Source of the DNA: Forficula auricularia
Taxonomy: Eukaryota > Arthropoda > Insecta > Dermaptera > Forficulidae
Direction: 5' to 3'
Length of the DNA stretch: 64,000 bases
NCBI GenBank assembly: GCA_024734495.1
Contig: JALMQS010000902.1
Span: 186,001 to 250,000 of the forward strand
Positions 24,204 through 36,148 of the stretch are shown one piece after another. Made by a program: the position numbers and the translations under genes. Position 1 is the stretch's first letter, and the number at the start of each line of letters is the position of its first letter. Under the pieces are notes generated by a model that was not told the origin of the DNA, ran no database searches, and saw nothing but the letters and a program-made list of their open reading frames with translations.

Positions 24204-24905
24204 AATTTTACTTTACCATACAGGGTATGGTCAAGTATTGTAATCCTGTATGAAAAAAGTGTTTTTTTTTCCTTTTTTTTTCGAAATATCTCAAAAACGG
24301 CTGAAACTATTTTTATTAAAAAAATTGAGCGAAACCATGGCATTTCGCTCTACAAAAAAGCCCTAATAAGTGAACATCGAAAAAATTATATTTTTTTAAA
24401 TAATAATTGTTTTGTCATAATGTCTGTTAGTCTGTGCGTTACCAAATTTTTGTAGACGAGCTAGCCCAAAAACTAGTTTGAATATCGAAACCAAATTTCA
24501 CACGTAGTTTTGGTCCATTGAGATTAAGAGCTGATTAGATTTTGGTGCATATCGACCCAAAATTAAGGGGGTGGAGGGGGGGGGGGGTTAAAAATTAAAT
24601 ATCTAGCCCATTTGAGCAAACTCAACCAAATTTTGTATACATAATCAGTGGACCCCCAGAAGTCTAAAAATGCAAAAACTAATCGCCCAAAATGGGGGGG
24701 GGGAGGGGGGGTCAAAAAATGAAAATCTTGCCCATTTACCAAACTCAACCAAATTTTGTATACATAATCAGTGGGACCTCAGAAGTATAAAAATGCAAAA
24801 ACTACCCCCCCCCTACATTATTATAAATAATTTTAGTGGCCAGGTTGTATGGTAAAGTCAAGTGTATGGCCACATCAGAACACGTCAGCTTATTTACTAT
24901 TTTTT
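24204..24905 (+). mobile_element. HINE-like modular repeat
   Basis: Palindromic head actttaccatacagggtatg at 24207, two modules with G/C runs, then ggccaggttgtatggtaaag and the tail atggccacatcagaacacg...agcttattt. Confidence 0.7.
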
Positions 24906-25084
24906 TGGCAAGGCAAAACTTTTTGAAATTTTTACAGCAACAGCTTCCAGATCTGTCTAAAAGGAAATGGGAATTTGGAATCAATTGTATTGATCAAATT
25001 ACTGGAATAATACAATTTTCAAAATATAAACACCGGGCCCTATTCGGACACCCCTGTTCCGAATAAGGCCCATGTGTTAAAACG
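24906..25084. other. Short inverted repeat, no gene
   Basis: Around 25036-25067 the words ccctattcgga and tccgaataagg form a 10-11 bp hairpin. Confidence 0.4.
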
Positions 25085-25710
25085 ATCGCCCCCTCCGCCC
25101 CCCTGGATCCGCCCTTGCCCCGAACCCTTCTACTTGGACCTACACCCGCTTACTACGCCCCTGGACCCCACCCCCTGAATCCCCACCTCCACCACAACAC
25201 ATCCCCCTCACCCAGTTTTTGCATTTCTAGCCTTCTAGTGACCCACAGATTATGTATACAAAATTTGGTTGTGTTGGCTCCAAGGACAAGAATTTCTTTT
25301 TTTTTTGGGGGGGGGGGGGATTTTCTAAACAAAGTTGTCAGAAATCACATCCCCTAAAACTTTGCTAATACTCGTAAAATTTTTGCTGTAGAGTTATTAG
25401 TTTATGAGTTATTTGATAATTTCCATTAGTACGCCCCCAAACCCAATTTTGGGGTCAAAATATCAAATCGTTTTATAGCATTTAAGTTAGAAGACATCTG
25501 ATCTAAATATGAAATTTCCTAATAATCCCTTCGGTCGTTTTTACGTGAATCGTCAACTTTTGCTCGGAACCCACGTAAATATACATACATACGTATAGGA
25601 GTATTTTGTTGAGGGTGTTTTCGTTCATAACTTTGCTTGCAACCAAAATTTGGCGTGATTTGGACCAATGTACAGACAAACCCTTAATTTTATTTATATG
25701 TGTATATATT
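25085..25710 (+). repeat. C-rich block plus modules, relative of 12395-13365
   Basis: C-rich block (25085-25225), then agtttttgcatttctagcc, a tttttttttgggggg tract, atcacatcccctaaaac, and gcgtgatttggaccaatgta, matching the middle of the 11859-13440 element in the same order. Confidence 0.55.
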
Positions 25711-26085
25711 TATTTCCATTACCCAGAGGACAACCTTTTTGTTTTCAATCAAAAATATTTCGACGAAGAAATCATTTTAACCAGAATATAGAATTCAATA
25801 TGATATTATAATCTTGTTTTACTCTGTATTCTAACACAAAATATAAGAGCAATAATATAAATATATAGTGCGTTTCTGAAAACTTTCATTCTCACTTCCT
25901 GATCAAATGATCTTGCATAAATAATCTATTTCAACACCCATTCATATAAAAGCTTGGGAATTTTTACACGCGAAAATTGCATGACTTTTCTTTGTATTAT
26001 TTTAGTCTATTCTAGTGTCGAGTTGAATGAAGCGTTACTTATAATTAGAAATTAAATAAATCCCAAAAGTCATAAATTAGTTAAT
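25711..26085. other. No gene seen
   Basis: AT-rich. The frame at 25606-25791 mostly overlaps repeat and shows no signature. Confidence 0.4.
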
Positions 26086-27895
26086 AAAATTAATTAGGCA
26101 TTGAATCAGAGGCTGAGAGGGAAAGTACCATCATTTAGGTAACAGTGTCAGTGAATTGGCATCTTGGTTCTTTGATGAAAAAATTATAATATTATAAAGT
26201 AAAAATTTTTTTACTGATTGAAAGCAATTCTTATTTTTTAATTTTTAACCGACTTCAAAAAAGGAGGAGGTTATCAATTCGACTGATTTTTTCGCCAATT
26301 ATGAACCGATGTCGATGATTTTTTTTGCATTGGGTTCAGTCTACTTCCCGATTGGTCCCTTTTTTTCATTGGTATAGGATCTTTTTTGATATGTATGTTC
26401 GGACATAACTTCTTTGTGACCGATTTCAATGATTCTTCTTTTATTGGAAAGGGGGTACTTTAGGTGTGGCCCCATATTAATTTGGTCAAGTTCTGATGAT
26501 AAGATCAATGACGAAATAACGTAAATCTCCAATACTTATGAGCAAATAATCTAAATTATAATAAATAAAATCTTTTATAAAAAAAACAATCTTAAAATTT
26601 TAAACCCGCAAACGTTTCGAGAAAATTTCTATATTTATGAACCGATTTTAATGATTCTTTTTATATTGTAAAGAGGGTACCTTAGAGGTGGTCCCATATT
26701 AATTTGGTCAAGTTTTGATGATATGATCAATGACGAATTAATGTAAATTTATAATTCTTATGAGCAAATAATCGAAATTATAATAAATAAAATCTTTTAT
26801 GAAAAAATCAATTTTAAAACGTTCATTTAAAACCCGCCAACGTTTCTAGATAATTTCTATATTTATTAATTTAATTTTATTATTATTTTCTGATTCATTC
26901 GCCCGACGCTTTATCTTACGAGATGCCTGCAAGGTATTATATAAAGTCACTATTAATAACATCACTAAAAAGAGAAAAAATAAAATTAATTTTTATAAAA
27001 AATAAAATAAAACCGACAGTAAATCCTGTCGAGTTTGATTCATAAAATGTATATGTTTGGCACCGACTTCAAAAAGTGATTTCATGTAAATATTTCATCG
27101 TTTAGTTGTAACTAAATTAGATAATTATTTTATACCTTTTAGTGTATTTTATTTTATTTTGAGTTCTTATTATTTTATTTGTTGCATTTAATTTTTTTTT
27201 ATAAAAATTATTTTTATTTTTCTCTTTTTAGTGATGTTATTAATAGTGACTTGAGATAATATATTGTATGCATCTCATAAGAGAAAGGTCGGGCGAATGA
27301 ATCAGAAAATAAAAAAAAATACAATTCATAAATATACAAAATTTTCTCGAAACGTTTGCGGGTTTTAAACTTTAAGATTGTTTTTTTTTATAAAATATTT
27401 TATTTTTTATAATTTAGATTATTTGCTCATAAGTATTGGAGATTTACGTTATTTCGTCATTGATCTTCAGAACTTGACCAAATTAATATGGGGCCACACC
27501 TAAAGTACCCCCTTTCCAATAAAAGAATAATAATTAAAATCGGCCTATAAACAAAGAAGTTATGTCCGAACATACTGATCAAAAAAGGTACAATACCAAT
27601 GAAAAAAACGGGAAGTAGACTGAACCCAATGCAAAAAAATCATCGACATCGGTTCATAATTGGCGAAGAAATCAGATAACATAGACACAAAAAAAGTCAG
27701 TCGAATTGATAACCTCCACTTTTTTGAAGTCGGTTAAAAATTAAAAAATAAGAATAGTTTTCAATCAGTAAAAATTTTTTTAATTTATAATATTATAATT
27801 TTTTCATCAAAGAACCAAGATGTTAATTCACTGATACTGTTACCTAAATGATGGTACTTTCCCTCTCTGCCTCTGATTCAATGCCTAATTAATTT
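26086..27895. repeat. 1.8-kb palindrome built on CCGACTTC family
   Basis: The outer arms ggcattgaatcagaggc...gatgaaaaaattataat (26097-26190) recur inverted at 27795-27885. The inner arms are the family termini and the tcactattaataacatcact word and its complement. The central part has a single gtttggcaccgacttc half. Confidence 0.7.
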
Positions 27896-28374
27896 TTTTG
27901 AAGTCGGTTTTATTATTTTTATTAATTTTCAAATTTTCATTGATCAAGGGAGAAATTCTCCCGAAACGTTTGGGTTTGATTAAACGATTTAAGATTGTTT
28001 TTATAAACTATTTGTATTTATTATAATATTATGTACATATAAATTTTATTTCTTACCGGTAGTACTATTTAGTTTTCTCCATAGGAATTTCTTTGCATTG
28101 TCATCTTGGATAGTTAGATAGCTTTAGTCCAAGTGCAATTTTAAAACTCGTGACTGAGTCATGGCTTGTTTTGATGATCCTAGTAGTATTGCAGTGTTTT
28201 CAAACTTTTACATTTATGACCAGAATTTGAATTTTTTAAATAGAAAATTATTTTGTTGATTTTGTTCTCTTGCACAGTTGTGTATTAACAACATAAGATG
28301 AGTAAAAAGTTTTAAAATTGTGATTGTGATTTATTTGTATATTTTCAATCGACAAAAGCTTTATATATCAAAAG
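27896..28374. other. Repeat scrap then no gene
   Basis: A short CCGACTTC-family remnant (to about 28030, with gaaacgtttggg), followed by AT-rich DNA. Confidence 0.35.
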
Positions 28375-28975
28375 TAATAATGATCCCAACTAAAACATTC
28401 TGTGAAAAACAGGCCAAATTGAAAAAAGTAGTGTGTAGCCAAGTTATATTCGGCAAGAATAATTAAGTTCTGAAAATAGTACTTTCAATTAAAATGCATT
28501 ATTTCCATTTTGAATGACAATCTAAATTTATGGATTCTAAATTTTTAATTTAGATTATTTTCATGAAACTTGGCTGTTACGAATTATACCTACTGTAAGG
28601 GTTAATGAACTAAATTTGTGACCATTTCATGAAAATAAATCTAAAATTTAATTTCATTCAAAATGGAAAGAATGCATTTTAAGTGAAAATACTATTTTCT
28701 CAACTTAATTATTCTTAATAAGTTAATGGAGACTCGTGGAAAAGGTCCACAGTGATCTTTTAGCCAAAGTTTCCGTTTGTATGTATTATTGTTGTTGTAG
28801 TACACACAAAAACTATATAAAAAGTTTTTTACTACATACCTACCATCCGTATCATATTTTTTCCGAAATACCTCAACATTCTACAACAACAATAATACAT
28901 ACAAACGGAAACACTGGCTACAAGATCACTGTGGACCTTTTCCACGAGTCTCCATTAACTTATTAAATTTTATGA
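28375..28975. repeat. Two adjacent foldbacks
   Basis: First hairpin about 28440-28710 (ttattccattttgaatgac-type arms, aacttaattattctt ends). Second about 28727-28970 (ttaatggagactcgtggaaa and complement; arms include tccgtttgtatgtattattg). Confidence 0.65.
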
Positions 28976-29164
28976 GGTTATTATACCGACATTTGGTCTG
29001 TTTTTGATATTGTTGATTCATTCTCTCTCTCTCTTCTCACTTTCATCTGTTAAGTTCACTTCCTGAACATAGTAAAGAGAGTTACTTACATTTCTAATTA
29101 AATTGTTGGATTGTTTCGGCAACGTCGGCCCAATTAATGAGATTACTTGTCACCCACCAACCTC

Positions 29165-29870
29165 CCCCACACAAAAACTATATAAAAAGTTTTTTACTAC
29201 ATACCTACCATCCGTATCATATTTTTTCCGAAATACCTCAACATTCTACAACAACAATAATTAATTATTCTTGGCGAATTTAACTTGGCTGCACACTAGA
29301 TTTCACTACTTTTTCGAACTTGGCCTGTTTTTTCACAGAATGTTTTGGTTGAGATTTCTCTTCTTTTTGTAAGCTACTTGAAAAGCGCTATGTAAAATTT
29401 AAGTTGAGTTTGATCCAACGGGCTAGAATTTTAATTTTTGAACCCCCCCCCCATTTTGAAGAGGTTGAAAGATAGAAACTTTGGATTTTTGGAATTTTTC
29501 CTTTGATTGTGTTGCAAACTCTAATAGCAGGCGAAATTTAATGATGCTGGAATGATTGGAAGTACCCTATAGGTTTTGATGACCTGTCAGTGAGTGAGTG
29601 CCAAAATTAGCTATTTTCTCAGGTCCATATCTCAGAATCTATTTAAGCTATATTATTGAAATTTGGTACTCTCTTCAAGATGGATTACATAATTATATGT
29701 GTATAATTTCAGCTTTGTATCTCAAATGGGTTCCGAGCTGCAGGGGGTCGAAATTGGCTCGAAATGGTTCATGTAAATAGCATACTGCGTTATACGACCA
29801 AGCCAATACCTGAACTTAGGCTGCGCACTCTGTGCGCTTTGATTTTAAGCGGAATTAATTTCAATTTTTG
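29165..29870 (+). repeat. Interspersed repeat, inverted partner at 40590-41400
   Basis: Shared blocks in opposite orientation: caaaacattctgtgaaaaa, gacctgtcagtgagtgagtg, catatctcagaatctattta, gcactctgtgcgctttg. The first 120 bp also duplicate 28803-28895 of the adjacent foldback. The frame at 29598-29780 is inside it and is not a gene. Confidence 0.7.
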
Positions 29871-30400
29871 ATTTAAATCAAATAAATATTTCCTAAAAGA
29901 TTCAACGACAAAACATTAAAAAAATTTATAAAATTATATTTATAATCTCAGAAACTGTGTTGTAACTATGAATCAATATTGTCTTAAAATATGTATTAGT
30001 TATTGTATAATGTTGGTTTAGTTTTTTAAAACACTGGTAATAAGAGTTTCTTAATTATAATTAAATATGTAAGTAAATTTTCCGATATCCCGTATAGTGC
30101 AATGTTAAAGAGCCTGAAAAACTCGATTTTTGAATTTTAATATCTCAGGAACTTTATTGTTCATAAATTTCGTTTGGCCACCAATCCATGCCGAAGTATT
30201 TAAATAATAATATGTCTGAATTTCAAAAAAATCCTAAAAAAAACCCATTTGGCGGAACAATTACCTTAATCTCAATAAATATTAAAAACAAATTTTTGCT
30301 TCCCTTTCATTTTCAGGTAGATGTCACACAAAATTCAAAACAAAACTTTAGCAACGAAATTTTCTCTGGAGAGAGACGGACTGGTAGAAATTTTAATAGA
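29871..30400. other. No gene seen
   Basis: AT-rich. 29940-30012 matches 49262-49335 (ctcagaaactgtgttgtaac). Confidence 0.4.
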
Positions 30401-30602
30401 ATGTAATGGAAGGCAGCAGAGGTAGTGAGGAAGAAAAAAATAACACATATAAAATAAAGTGTAATTTATTGGAATCCTTCTCCTTTCTTTCAAACCGACG
30501 TTTCGGAGGATTTTTTCCCTCCTTCTTCAGGGTTTCAAAAGTTAATGATTGAAACAAACCAAATGCCTTCTTCTCTCCCACAGTAGTGTTCAAAAACATT
30601 CT
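30401..30602. mobile_element. Arm of hammerhead-bearing foldback, broken by assembly gap
   Basis: Matches one arm of 62150-62545 (taatggaaggcagc, ggtagtgagga, ttattggaatcctt, caaaccgacgtttcggagga) and is preceded by a flank (agagacggactggtagaaat) also found at 42800 and 62530. The Ns start where the second arm would be expected. Confidence 0.7.
30492..30535 (-). ncRNA. Hammerhead-ribozyme-like motif
   Basis: AAACC, CTGAAGA, stem II GGAGG-gaaaaaat-CCTCC, GAAAC, GTC, GGTTT. Stem I is five perfect pairs and the core is complete (N7 = A). Confidence 0.78.
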
Positions 30603-31024
30603 NNNNNNNNNNNNNNNNNNNNNNNNNNNNNNNNNNNNNNNNNNNNNNNNNNNNNNNNNNNNNNNNNNNNNNNNNNNNNNNNNNNNNNNNNNNNNNNNNN
30701 NNNNNNNNNNNNNNNNNNNNNNNNNNNNNNNNNNNNNNNNNNNNNNNNNNNNNNNNNNNNNNNNNNNNNNNNNNNNNNNNNNNNNNNNNNNNNNNNNNNN
30801 NNNNNNNNNNNNNNNNNNNNNNNNNNNNNNNNNNNNNNNNNNNNNNNNNNNNNNNNNNNNNNNNNNNNNNNNNNNNNNNNNNNNNNNNNNNNNNNNNNNN
30901 NNNNNNNNNNNNNNNNNNNNNNNNNNNNNNNNNNNNNNNNNNNNNNNNNNNNNNNNNNNNNNNNNNNNNNNNNNNNNNNNNNNNNNNNNNNNNNNNNNNN
31001 NNNNNNNNNNNNNNNNNNNNNNNN
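30603..31024. other. Assembly gap (422 N)
   Basis: No sequence. Reported frames spanning it are artefacts. Confidence 1.
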
Positions 31025-31202
31025 ATAATTTTCAATCTTTAAAAGATCCGCATCTACAAGTATACCTTCGACTCAGACCCAAACACTAATTTTTAGTACA
31101 AGCATTTTCTTGCGACTATATCATAAAAAACACTATTCCAATCATCAATACATAATTATATGAAAATGTAAGAAGATATTTCCTTCAGGGAAATCTAGTG
31201 CC

Positions 31203-31745
31203 CTAAATGAATTTATTTTGCTCGACTCTGTCCCCCGCCAGCTGTTTGACCTCTCTAAATGTCTGGCATCCCATATCCCCAATTTTTTGGTTGAAATATT
31301 CTAATCTGGGTCTTCCCTTTCCCCTTTTCTTTCCCACCTCCCCCTCCAAGATATCCCTAAGCAGTCCCCCATGTCTCAGTGTGTGCCCCATCATCTGACC
31401 TCTTCTCTTCAGACTCTTCCACAAGGTTCTTCTTTCTCCGATTCTTCCAAGAACTGTAATTTTATCCATCCATTTGATATTCATCATTCTTCTGTAGCAC
31501 CACATTTCGAAAGCCTCTAATCACTTTCTCTCCGCTTTTCTAATTGTCCAGGTTTCACACCCGTACATGGCTATGCTCCATACATATGTCTTCAATAGCA
31601 ACTTCCTGTTTTCTAAGCTGATTGAGGAGGAGCATAAGTTTTTGTTTTGAATTAAACCCCATTTTTGCTTGGGCAATTCTTGATTTAATTTCGTTTTCGC
31701 TCCTCCCATCCCATGTTATTTTACACTTCCTAGGTAGCGGAATTC
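31203..31745 (-). mobile_element. LINE reverse-transcriptase C-terminal fragment
   Basis: On the - strand: LLLKTYVWSIAMYGCETWTI, then KAERK-stop-LEAFEMWCYRRMMNIKW, DILEGEVGKKRGKGRPR. The YGCETWT...MWCYRRM...GKRGRGRP pattern is typical of the end of endonuclease-type LINE polyproteins. An in-frame TGA at about 31521 (expected Arg) breaks the frame, and the N-terminal RT and endonuclease are missing. Different family from the LINEs at 17915 and 34010. Inactive. Confidence 0.8.
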
Positions 31746-31999
31746 CTTAACTCCTACTAGGATTCGTTTTTAGTTCTATCAAATTTGTTAGAGCTTGCTT
31801 GCATTTTAACAAAAAATAATAGAAACCTCGGAATTCGCGTGACTTGATATACCTATATTATTATTATCCATTCTTTCAAAACTTAATGTGAGAATGTAAT
31901 TTACTTCAAGAGTTATTTCTCACACAATTGAAATAAATCTAACACTAGTTGACCATCAGGAGTAGTATTGTTGCTTTTGTGACTTACTAATGTTGAAAT
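31746..31999. other. No gene seen
   Basis: AT-rich flank. Confidence 0.3.
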
Positions 32000-32140
32000 C
32001 GAGGGGTAAACTGCGATTGGAATTAGGTGTACGCCGTCTTTAGATTAATTGGACAATCTGTTGTCATCTAATATTATTCTACTTGGAAATAAGTGGTAGT
32101 GGAAGTAGGTGTACACGATTTTTAGGTCGCGGTTCACCCC
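32000..32140. mobile_element. hAT-like MITE (CGAGGGGTGAACCGCGA family), diverged copy
   Basis: Left end cgaggggtaaactgcgattg, right end taggtcgcggttcacccc, lacking the final CTCG. No target duplication remains visible. Confidence 0.6.
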
Positions 32141-32319
32141 AAATCTAGCTTATCTAACATCACATATCGAACATTTACCAATTTTATCTTTATAAATTAC
32201 CTAACCATTACCGCGGTGTTTCAATTGAGAAAAACACAAACCATTGAACTTGTGATACGTGTTAAGCAGTAGTTTTAAAAAAAAACGTTGAAAGTGTTTT
32301 TGATAAAAATAAATTGATA

Positions 32320-33172
32320 TCTCTGATGTGGCCATCCACTTGACTTTATCATACAAAACCTTAATATTTAATAAAATTATTTATAATCATGTAGGGGGGC
32401 TACTTTTTGCATTTTAGACTTTTGGGGCCTCACGGATTATACAATCAAAATTTGGTTGAGTTTGGTACAAGGGCCTATATCCATTTCTGACCCCCCCCCC
32501 ATTTTGGATGGTAGTTTTTGCATTTTTAGATTTCTGGCTGCCCATGGATTACGTATCCAAAATTTGGTTGAATTTGCTCAAATGGTCTAGATTTTTAAAT
32601 ATTACCCCTCCTCCCACCTTAATTTTGGGTCGATATGCAACAAAATCTAATCAGCTCTTAATCCTTCAGGGCGATAAGGGTTCTTTGATGAATTTTTACA
32701 GCTTCAACAGGAGAACTTATAGTGAAATCGCCATGCGCTAGGAATTGTATATAGAAAGAAAAAAAAGGGGGAAAAAATAATTTTTTTTTGTAAATATATT
32801 ATGTAAATTAATGTTCCTATAATTATGTAAATGCTCCTATAATTAAATTCACCCGGCTATGTAAATATTTCTTGTTAGTGGAGGCCCCCACCTGCGTGGC
32901 CCAATAAACGAAAAATCAATGCACTAAAAAATTTGGTTCTGATATTCACACTAGTTTTTGAGCTAGCTCGTCCACAAAAATTTGGTAACGCACAGACTAA
33001 CAGAATAACAACCTAACAGACATTTTGACAAAACAATTAATATCTCGAAAAATATAATTTTTTCCGATGTTCACTTATTAGGGCTTTTTGTAGACCGAAA
33101 TGCCATGGTTTCGGCCAATTTTTTTTAATCAAAATAGTTTCAGCTGTTTTTTAGATATTTCACTTGCTATTT
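32320..33172 (-). mobile_element. HINE-like modular repeat split by a LINE insertion
   Basis: Starts ctgatgtggccatccacttg. The module order is as in other - copies. It is interrupted at 32664-32912 by a LINE 3' end and resumes with attctaatattc-type sequence (ttggttctgatattcacact) to gccatggtttcggccaa. The palindromic head is lost. Confidence 0.65.
32664..32912 (+). mobile_element. 3' end of restriction-like-endonuclease LINE
   Basis: Encodes GSLMNFYSFNRRTYSE and a stop, matching the C-terminus of the element at 39828-40565 (GSLLNFYTFGRRTYRA). Both 3' UTRs end in ggcccaataaac. A 5'-truncated insertion inside a HINE-like repeat. Confidence 0.7.
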
Positions 33173-33185
33173 GCAGTCCATGTTG

Positions 33186-33680
33186 ACTTAAAATCAAAAA
33201 TAGCCATCGATTCTCATCTAATACTTGAGGAATAACAATTCTACTTTCGATTTTTGACATTTCGATTATTATTAGTAACCAATGCTGAAGACATGGAGGA
33301 ATGGCCTTAAAATAAAAAATTACTATCGATTCTTATCTAATACTAGAGGAATAACCTTATTGCATTCCATTTTTGATGTTTTGACTATTAATGGCAACCT
33401 CTACTGAAAACGTGGAAGAATCGACTTAAAATCAAAAAGAATTTAGCCTTTTTGATTTTAAGTCGATTCTTCCACGTTTTCAGTAGAGGTTGCCATTAAT
33501 AGTCAAAACATCAAAAATGGAATTCACTAAGGTTATTCCTCTAGTCTTAGATAAGAATCGATCGTTATTTTTGATTTTAAGCCGATTCCTCCATGTCTTC
33601 AGCATTGGTTACCAATAATAACCGAAACGTCAAAAATCTAATGTAGAATTGTTATTCCTCAAGTATTAGATGAGAATTTG
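33186..33680. repeat. Foldback with duplicated arm units
   Basis: Arms meet at about 33437 (ttttgatttta...). Each arm contains two diverged units of about 150 bp (cgattctcatctaatacttg / cgattcttatctaatactag). No hammerhead core. Confidence 0.75.
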
Positions 33681-34009
33681 GATAAAGTAAAAAATAAAGA
33701 TAGAGCTTCGCCTGTGTTCTCTAGGTTATGCATTCGAATCGAACGCTCTGAATTGCTGGTTGCATCATAGGCGTTAAATATTAAAACCTTATGTTTTTGA
33801 ATATCACTAAAAAAATCAGATAATTTCAATCTAGACAAACACACATATCAGGATTAAATTTACTAATTGATTTGTCAAAATGTCTGTTAAGACGTTACCA
33901 AATTTTGTGTACGCTCTCACACAAAAAATAGTGTGAATATCAAAACGAAATTTCACATGGGGTTCTTTTCGTGTAAATAATTATAAATTATTTGATTAAG
34001 ACACAATTT
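33681..34009. other. Left remnant of HINE-like copy (33870-33975), otherwise no gene
   Basis: ttgtcaaaatgtctgtta and gtgtgaatatcaaaac match the family. The other half of this copy is at 35187-35245 beyond the LINE. Confidence 0.45.
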
Positions 34010-35178
34010 TTTTTTTTTTTTTTTTTTTTAATGCAATCGAATGCAAGAAGGGGTGCACCAGTAAAGATGTAGCCCCTATGGATCTCGAAAGACCCTTGCA
34101 TTACCGAAGAGAAGGGAAAGTTGTTTAAGTGAGAGGGTGTAGACGTAGGTGTCTATGCACCCTGGTTTGAAGGTTTGAAGATCATAGGTGCTGGGAAAGA
34201 TAGAGGCTGGGAGAGAGTTCCAGTTCCTTGAAGTCATGGGGATATATGAATTCGCGAATGAAGTGGTCCGGCACTTTTCTAATTTGACCGCGAAAGAGTG
34301 TTGGGAGTCGGCAAAACGTGTGCTGCGTGCAAAGCATGCTTTGGGGGAATTATTGATTTTATCTCATCAGAGCACCTGCCGTGATAGTATCTATAGAAAA
34401 GGGAAAGGGCGGAGACATCTCTTCGATGAGCCAGCGAGTCGAGGGAGTCGGTGAGGGTAGAATCGTCAATTAGCCTGACGGCTCGTTTCTGAATTGCATC
34501 AAGGGTAGCAAGAGAATATTTTGAGGCTCCTCTCCACAGATGAGAGCCGTATTCGAGACAGGGGCGGATTTGGGCCTTGTAGATGGTGAGAAGTTGTGGG
34601 GGTTTGTAAAATCGCTTGGACCTGAATAAGAAGCCAATCTTCCTTGCTGCAGATTTCGCCACAGAGGAGATGTGTTCATTCCAAGACAGGTCAGATGCGA
34701 CAGAGACGCCCAACATGGATAGGCTGTCACACATTTTCAGGGTATTCGAATCGAAGTGAATATCAGGGAAATCTCTATTTTCGCGCCTAGAAATTAGACA
34801 ACATTGAGTCTTGTTTGAATTGAAGTTAACTAAATTTTGAGAGCCCCATTTATTCAGTTTGTCTAGGTCGAGAGTAATTGAGGAGGCAATATTGATTCGA
34901 TTATTCGGGAGAGAGGGTTTGCCGTGTAGAGTGCTATCGTCGGCGTAACAATGAGTGGGGTTTGCCGTTTGATCAATAAGGTCGTTTATATAAATAAGGA
35001 AGAGTGTGGAGGAGATTACAGAGCGGGAACACCAGAGTTTGTGGAGAACGATTCAGATGATGTTCCATCCACCACAACTTTTATACTTCGGTTTGTCAGA
35101 AAGCTTTCAATCCATTTGCGAAGTGTTGGTGTGAATCCAAAGGCTGGTAGTTTGGCAAGAAGATTTTTGTGCCAAACC
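34010..35178 (-). mobile_element. 5'-truncated Jockey/CR1-type LINE with RT core
   Basis: On the - strand from 35178: VWHKNLLAKLPAFGF, WIESFLTNRSIKVVVDG, a VPQGS motif broken by a small deletion (GVP followed by a frameshift near 35020), LFLIYINDLIDQ, the catalytic YADD at 34936-34947, then RT C-terminal and thumb segments identical to 17915-18757 and a 3' tail ending in a long A run (T-rich at 34010-34030). Contains a frameshift near 34300 as in the sister copy. 5'-truncated and inactive. It inserted in a HINE-like repeat whose ends remain on both sides. Confidence 0.85.
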
Positions 35179-35186
35179 TGTAAATA

Positions 35187-35245
35187 TAAGAAAGAGGGGC
35201 CCAGGTGAATGTTAAAGTCAATCATGTGGATGGCCACATCAGTTT
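35187..35245 (+). mobile_element. Right remnant of HINE-like repeat split by the LINE
   Basis: gaggggcccagg, ttaaagtcaa and tggatggccacatcag are the family tail. Confidence 0.55.
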
Positions 35246-35494
35246 ATTTGAAACCATTCATACTTCGATTTCCAATAAGTAAATAAATTAATAATTATTA
35301 TTATTATATTAACTATGGCATAAGCTCACGCGGGCCAGAAAACTTGTCAGATATACAGACAAATATTTTTCCATTTTATCTTCGCCGGCGCCGTGCTGAC
35401 TGCTTTGCGGCTTAGTTATCGGTATAGTGAGACACGATTTTGTTTTGGGTTGAAGATTGGTCATTGCGTCGCTTAACCTCCCACGTATGCACAC

Positions 35495-36148
35495 TAGGGT
35501 GGCCCTTATTTTGGGTATTTTCGAATTCTTACGCTGACAGAGGCTCATATGGTTCGAAATATCAATAAATAAAAAAAAATATCCCCCACGTTTCATGTCC
35601 CTATCTCAATTGTAACCTGTGCTTCAGAGCGATGCAAGTTTCCCATCTAAATAACATGGGGTTTTTCGCATTGAACGATCAATTTTTTTATTCCGGCCAA
35701 AGTAATATTTCAAAAAATTTGAATCTCTGTAAACTTTACCCTTATAATAGTAGCTATCCTTCAGAGTTTTTTCAGATTTTTAGTTATTATAATTTTGGAG
35801 TTACAGCTAGATAAAATACTGCCATATCTTAGTGTTAGTAAGTTATAGACTCCAAAATTATAATAGCTACAAATCTGTAAAAATTCTGAAGGGTAGCTAC
35901 TATTATAAGGATAAAATCTACAGAGTTTCAAATTTTTTAAACCATTGCTTTGGCCCGAATAAAAAATTGATCGTTCAATACCAAAAACCCCATGTTATTT
36001 AGATGGGAATCTTACATCGCTCTGAGGCACAGGTTAAAATTGAGATAGGGGTTTAAAACTTGAAGGATATTATTTTTTATTTATTTCGGACCATATGAGC
36101 CCCTGCCAGCGTAAAAATTCGAAAATACCCAAAAATAAGGACCCCCTA
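35495..36148. mobile_element. hAT-like foldback MITE (TAGGGTGGCCC family)
   Basis: Ends TAGGGTGGCCC and complement-like ACCCCCTA, arms of about 300 bp (ataatagtagctatccttca and complement), flanked by an exact 8-bp duplication ATGCACAC (35487-35494, 36149-36156). No transposase frame. Confidence 0.8.

Noticed and set aside
30535..31089. Frames of 159-167 codons
   Set aside because: They are made of Ns in the assembly gap.
33186..33680. Hammerhead in this foldback (contains ccgaaacgtc)
   Set aside because: No CTGANGA core and no stem II hairpin at the right distance.
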